This document shows positions 60,673 through 64,000 of a stretch of DNA of 64,000 bases, one piece after another. Source of the DNA: Phorcus lineatus. Taxonomy: Eukaryota; Mollusca; Gastropoda; Trochida; Trochidae. The position numbers and the translations under genes are program-made. Positions within the stretch are counted from its first letter, which is position 1. Each line of letters begins with the position of its first letter. The stretch lies in assembly GCA_921293015.1 (NCBI GenBank), contig OV121089.1, forward strand, positions 39,294,520 through 39,358,519. The letters are read 5' to 3'. The notes below the pieces were generated by a model that was not told the origin of the DNA, ran no database searches, and saw nothing but the letters and a program-made list of their open reading frames with translations.

Positions 60673-62282
60673 CAAAGAGCTTTCATTTCTTAAAAATTAC
60701 CTTGAATCAACGCATTTTTTCAACTTTTGAAAATACGTTTATCTATTCAAAGTTGGTAATCTTTCTCCTCATGCTTATGAGTTGGTGAAGTGCAGCACAC
60801 ATTAAATATATGTTTTCAAGCGTTTCAAAATGAAATTCGTGGTTAATCAATAGATCAGCAGTTAGAAATTATTAAAATTTCTGAAAACGTTTCTTTACAT
60901 TTTTCTGTCTATGTTTCATTGTTCCACTCTGCTGGTTCCATCATCAGTTTGTTCTTAATAAAGTGTAAATTGTAGTTTAAAGAAAGTCCTAATCAGTATT
61001 TGTGTATGAATTGTAATTATATTTGTTTCAAAATTCAAACCATGCATACCATGATAACAACATGATTCGCAACAACTTTATAAGAAGTAGATTTCACATT
61101 TACTAATTATCAATCCTTATTTCATTTACTGTGATAATGACACTTTCAACATGATTAGCTGTGTCACAAGTGAAGTCATAAATAAAAGTGTCCCATGATT
61201 GTCACAAGAGTCATTTTAAATGTTGATATCTTAAGTATTCCTGTTCGAGAAAACTGTTCCCCCAAGCCGGGCGAGAAATTGTGATTTCACCAGATATGGT
61301 ATAGTTGTCAAGAATAGCCAAATAAAACTGTGGCTTAAGCAAGATGACGTAGACACACTAGCATTAAAAAATTACCAAAATTTAAGAAGCATAACACCTT
61401 TACATACCTTGTACATACGTTATGTTTCGGTTTATGGCTAGATTGATGAAGCCATTTTGCTGAAAAATATCTTTGTTGCTTAATTCCTTGTGAGAATTAA
61501 TTATTTAAAGAGGTATTGAAAATATCATTCACCAACTTATGATACTTTTTATTTTTTGTCTGTTCAACAACACAAGAGACGATGAGAACATTTTCCATCA
61601 ACGTTTTGGAAGCAATGTTTTAAATTAAATTTCAAAGTTGATAAACAATGAACAAAATGTTAAAGAGCCACTCCGTGATTTTCATAACATATTATTTACC
61701 TTTGATACGAAGCTAATTGTCATATATGTGGTGATATAAAATCTAAACGTCTGAACGTTTCATGTCGAAAAGACATATATCTATGACAAATACTGGGTTT
61801 CCATGAAAATCTAGAAACAACCTCTTCAATGCACAGAGGTGTAGATATCACGTCCAATATACATGGATACTGGTTACGTAACCTTACAAACACTATCAAC
61901 TCCTAACTGCCCTCCTGGCTGCTTTAGATAAGTCTCCAAAATTACGTGTGACTATTTGACGCGCGCCACTGTCCAGTTTTCGATCATAATTGCAACGTTC
62001 TACCTTCATGTTGTCACTGTACAAAACAAATTAGCTTTAAAATGTTCCTTTTAGGTAACAGTCGATACTTTGCGATCAAATGACACCATTGATGCGCATG
62101 CGTGAAGGTGACAAGTCACTGATTTGAGCTCTCTTACAATTTTGCAATTTTTTAAAAACATTTGGTCTACCGAGTCCCTCTTGAACGTAAATCTGGATTG
62201 TGATCACCATGGGCATTACGATAGATGCTTGGCGAGCAAGGATCGGCTGTTTCACCCCACCCCGTGGACACAGAAATATTGA
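60673..62282. other. N2 upstream flank and sequence before the LINE
   Basis: 60673-61248 is homologous to the N1 upstream flank. 61249-62282 has no supported gene. An NRF-1-like tgcgcatgcg occurs at 62093-62102 and could belong to the LINE 5' UTR or be chance. Confidence 0.4.
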
Positions 62283-62369
62283 CATGGTTGAACGGCCGCG
62301 ATATAAGTGAAATAATCTTGAAAGTGGCGTTAAACACCAACTCACCTCACCTCACCTCATGGTTGAACG
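62283..62369 (+). mobile_element. 63-bp truncated retroposon tail with 12-bp target duplication inside the LINE 5' region
   Basis: catggttgaacg at 62283-62294 is repeated at 62358-62369. The 63 bp between (62295-62357) read gccgcgatataagtgaaata...ggcgttaaac...aactcacctcacctcacct. It is the same tail family as 52767-52827, in the opposite orientation, with a slightly different terminal microsatellite (ctcac)n. Confidence 0.85.
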
Positions 62370-62664
62370 CTACACAGGTTACACAAAATGGACGACAGGT
62401 ATGAACTTTGCCTATCGACTTCTTAGTGTGTCTATTGTCTGCAGCCTAGTTGTGTGTTTAGGGGCGATGTATTTGAACTATCGTAAGTTTTTCAACAATC
62501 AAACAGTCGATTTGAAATTTGATCCAGCCCTTGTTTTTGATGATATACACAATCTATCACCCCACACGTTTGGTGACGTCACGTCGACTACATGCTGCAT
62601 GACTTTGACCCATAAACGAAATGTGTGCAATACAGGTGACATTTATCCTTCTACGTGCAAATGA
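62359..62664 (+). CDS. Small upstream LINE frame with a membrane-spanning segment (ORF0-like)
   Basis: A 101-residue frame starting at an ATG inside the 12-bp target duplication of the retroposon tail. Residues about 17-40 form one hydrophobic segment (RLLSVSIVCSLVVCLGAMYL). It overlaps the start of ORF1 by 44 nt in another frame. It could be a chance frame, a separate product, or an upstream piece joined to ORF1 by frameshift or splicing. No family was recognised. Confidence 0.3.
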   Translation: MVERYTGYTKWTTGMNFAYRLLSVSIVCSLVVCLGAMYLNYRKFFNNQTVDLKFDPALVFDDIHNLSPHTFGDVTSTTCCMTLTHKRNVCNTGDIYPSTCK

Positions 62665-63448
62665 CGTCGAGACAAACCCAGGGCCTGTGACTTTACAAGA
62701 CTTAAATAACATTAAAGATGCTATCCTTATGGAATTAAGGAACGTCAAATCGGATCTCAGCGCTGACATAACTGACTTAAGGACAGAGGTTAAAAGCATC
62801 GGTTCTAAATGTGAACTTCTTGAAAAATCAGTTTCTGAATTGAAATCAGAAATAAATAACGTTAGAGAAGAAAACCGTATTCTTCAAGCTGACGTTGACA
62901 CCGTTGCGGATAACGTTGATTCTATTAATGAGAAACTTACACAAGTTGACGATGAACTCGATAAACTTGAGTCATACAGCCGACGAGACAATGTTATCAT
63001 ATATGGCGTGGAAGAATGTGACGGTGAAAAGTCGATGGCTTGTAAGGAGAGAGCAATTAGTGTTTTTAACGATAATGCTACGTTTAAAACATGGCAACCA
63101 TCTGACGTTGTGCGCGCCCATCGTCTAGGTTCGAAACGTCCCGGTAGTGAGAGACCACGGCCAATAATTGCTAAACTGTCCGTTTCCGACGATAAAGTTC
63201 GTCTGTTGAAAGCGAGAGCATCATTTAAAGCCAACGGACTCGGCATCGCTAGCGATCTCACCACACGGCAGCGTCAACAACTACAAGCCCTGAAAGGTAC
63301 AGATACTTTTGGATTCTTCCAGAACGGCAAACTCGTCAAAGTGCCTCGTACTAGCCAACGGGGTCAGAATCAGCATACTGAAAGTTCTGGGCATCGAACC
63401 TCGGACAGACTTCTCCGAAACAGAAGTGATTCACGTCCTAGGAAATAG
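62621..63448 (+). CDS. LINE ORF1 protein with N-terminal 2A ribosome-skipping motif
   Basis: 275 residues from the ATG at 62621 to TAG at 63446-63448. Residues 1-22 form a short hydrophobic leader (IQVTFILL) ending in DVETNPGP, a full match to the 2A consensus D-(V/I)-E-x-N-P-G-P, so the ribosome should break the chain between G and the final P. Then comes a heptad-rich coiled coil (about 25-120), the LESYSRRDNVIIYGVEE transition typical of LINE ORF1 RNA-binding domains (about 118-135), an RRM-like and C-terminal nucleic-acid-binding region (to about 235), and a basic, Arg/Ser-rich tail. ORF1 proteins package the element's RNA in a ribonucleoprotein. 2A motifs at this position are known in some APE-type LINEs of molluscs and other invertebrates. 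Confidence 0.88.
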   Translation: MCAIQVTFILLRANDVETNPGPVTLQDLNNIKDAILMELRNVKSDLSADITDLRTEVKSIGSKCELLEKSVSELKSEINNVREENRILQADVDTVADNVDSINEKLTQVDDELDKLESYSRRDNVIIYGVEECDGEKSMACKERAISVFNDNATFKTWQPSDVVRAHRLGSKRPGSERPRPIIAKLSVSDDKVRLLKARASFKANGLGIASDLTTRQRQQLQALKGTDTFGFFQNGKLVKVPRTSQRGQNQHTESSGHRTSDRLLRNRSDSRPRK

Positions 63449-64000
63449 GATGAAGGCCATGGCCCGGATATTCTCGCACAGGGAACTTCAGATGATTTCA
63501 CCGGTGATACGCGCTTTCCCAGTGAAGAAACGACCGATATATTTTCTTTCTTGTATTGGAATGTTGGCGGATTATTTACAAAAATTAATGATGATGACTT
63601 CTTGGTATACATAAGTAAATTTAACTTTGTGTGTCTTATCGAGACATTTACTACCACCATTCCTGGAAATAATTGGCTAAACGGGTACAAAACCTTCTAC
63701 AGTCCGGCTATTAAGATACCAAATTTTGGTCGTTTATCTGGTGGTATTTGTCTATGTGTACGTCAATCAATAAGTACTTTCTGTAACGTTCTTAAGTCCG
63801 ATATGGATAACCTTATTGGTTTCTCAATATCTAAAGATTTGTTTAAAATTGGACAAAGATGTGAATTTTTTATGTACCTATATACCACCCTCTGGATCAT
63901 CATATTATCAACATACGACCACAAAATGTAATATTGTAAAGTTGGAAGAATACTTGTTAGATAATCAAGAAAGTACTTTCAGACTCTTTTAATCTAATTT
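63449..64000 (+). pseudogene. LINE ORF2, apurinic-type endonuclease N-terminus, frameshifted and truncated
   Basis: The frame continues directly from ORF1 after its TAG and reaches YWNVGGLFTK and VCLIETF, the Asn and catalytic Glu blocks of APE-type endonucleases. There is no in-frame ATG between the TAG and the first block. At the T run 63866-63871 the homology leaves this frame: the expected YIPPSGSSYYQ block lies in the frame beginning at 63879. A one-base indel therefore breaks the gene, or the assembly has an error in the T run. The window ends before the reverse transcriptase. Confidence 0.8.

Larger units (their letters stand above)
62283..64000 (+). mobile_element. APE-type LINE (CR1/L2-like), 5' part, truncated by window edge
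   Basis: The order is a short upstream frame, ORF1 with a 2A motif, coiled coil and RNA-binding core, then an apurinic-type endonuclease. This is the layout of APE-type non-LTR retrotransposons; the clade cannot be fixed without the reverse transcriptase, which would lie beyond the window. The 5' border is not visible. Confidence 0.85.

Noticed and set aside
1-64000. CRISPR arrays, rRNA genes and bacterial operons
   Set aside because: No regularly spaced repeats with unique spacers, no rRNA-like text, and genes are spliced with GT/AG introns.

Overview
The window is animal nuclear DNA, intron-rich and AT-rich, most likely from a mollusc and probably a gastropod. That placement rests on short retroposon tails of the form ggcgttaaac...aactcac(tcac)n (52767-52827 and 62295-62357), which I associate from memory with molluscan genomes, and on the mix of C2H2 arrays, an APE-type LINE carrying a 2A motif, and many short terminal-inverted-repeat elements. 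No bacterial gene organisation is present.

Region 1 (1-27470) holds two SARM1 paralogues arranged tail to tail. Copy A (+, exons between 1 and 6638) is cut at its 5' end by the window edge. Copy B (-, 27470 to 21155) looks complete at 869 codons. Both keep ARM, two SAM and TIR domains, the residues of the ARM NAD+/NMN site, and the catalytic glutamate of the TIR NADase. Exon lengths and phases match one to one, except that one TIR intron is present only in A. The 14.5 kb between their 3' ends holds only repeats and possible 3' UTR sequence.

Region 2 (27471-39409) is gene-poor. It contains a perfect-looking 876-bp tandem duplication and a 2.5-kb element with about 450-bp inverted termini that encloses a degenerate zinc-finger fragment. 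Region 3 (39410-48207) has two minus-strand C2H2 genes with 10 and 16 fingers; the larger has an unusual acidic decapeptide-repeat leader. A Tc1/mariner transposase relic lies between them.

Region 4 (51190-61250, minus strand) is the most novel part. Two tandemly duplicated three-exon genes (N1 and N2) encode small cysteine-poor secreted precursors: a signal peptide exon, a 44-nt exon, and a final exon coding for acidic peptides that mostly end in G-L-x just before dibasic KR/KK sites. A third locus (N3) encodes six 17-residue repeats with the same GLMKR design. They resemble neuropeptide or peptide-hormone precursors, but I do not recognise the family. A cluster of CRE-like TGACGTCA sites lies next to N3.

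Region 5 (62283-64000) is the 5' part of an APE-type LINE running off the right edge. Its ORF1 starts with a 2A ribosome-skipping motif (DVETNPGP). A single in-frame TAG separates ORF1 from the endonuclease ORF, and that ORF carries a one-base frameshift.

All similarity statements come from reading the sequence against remembered families; no database search was run.
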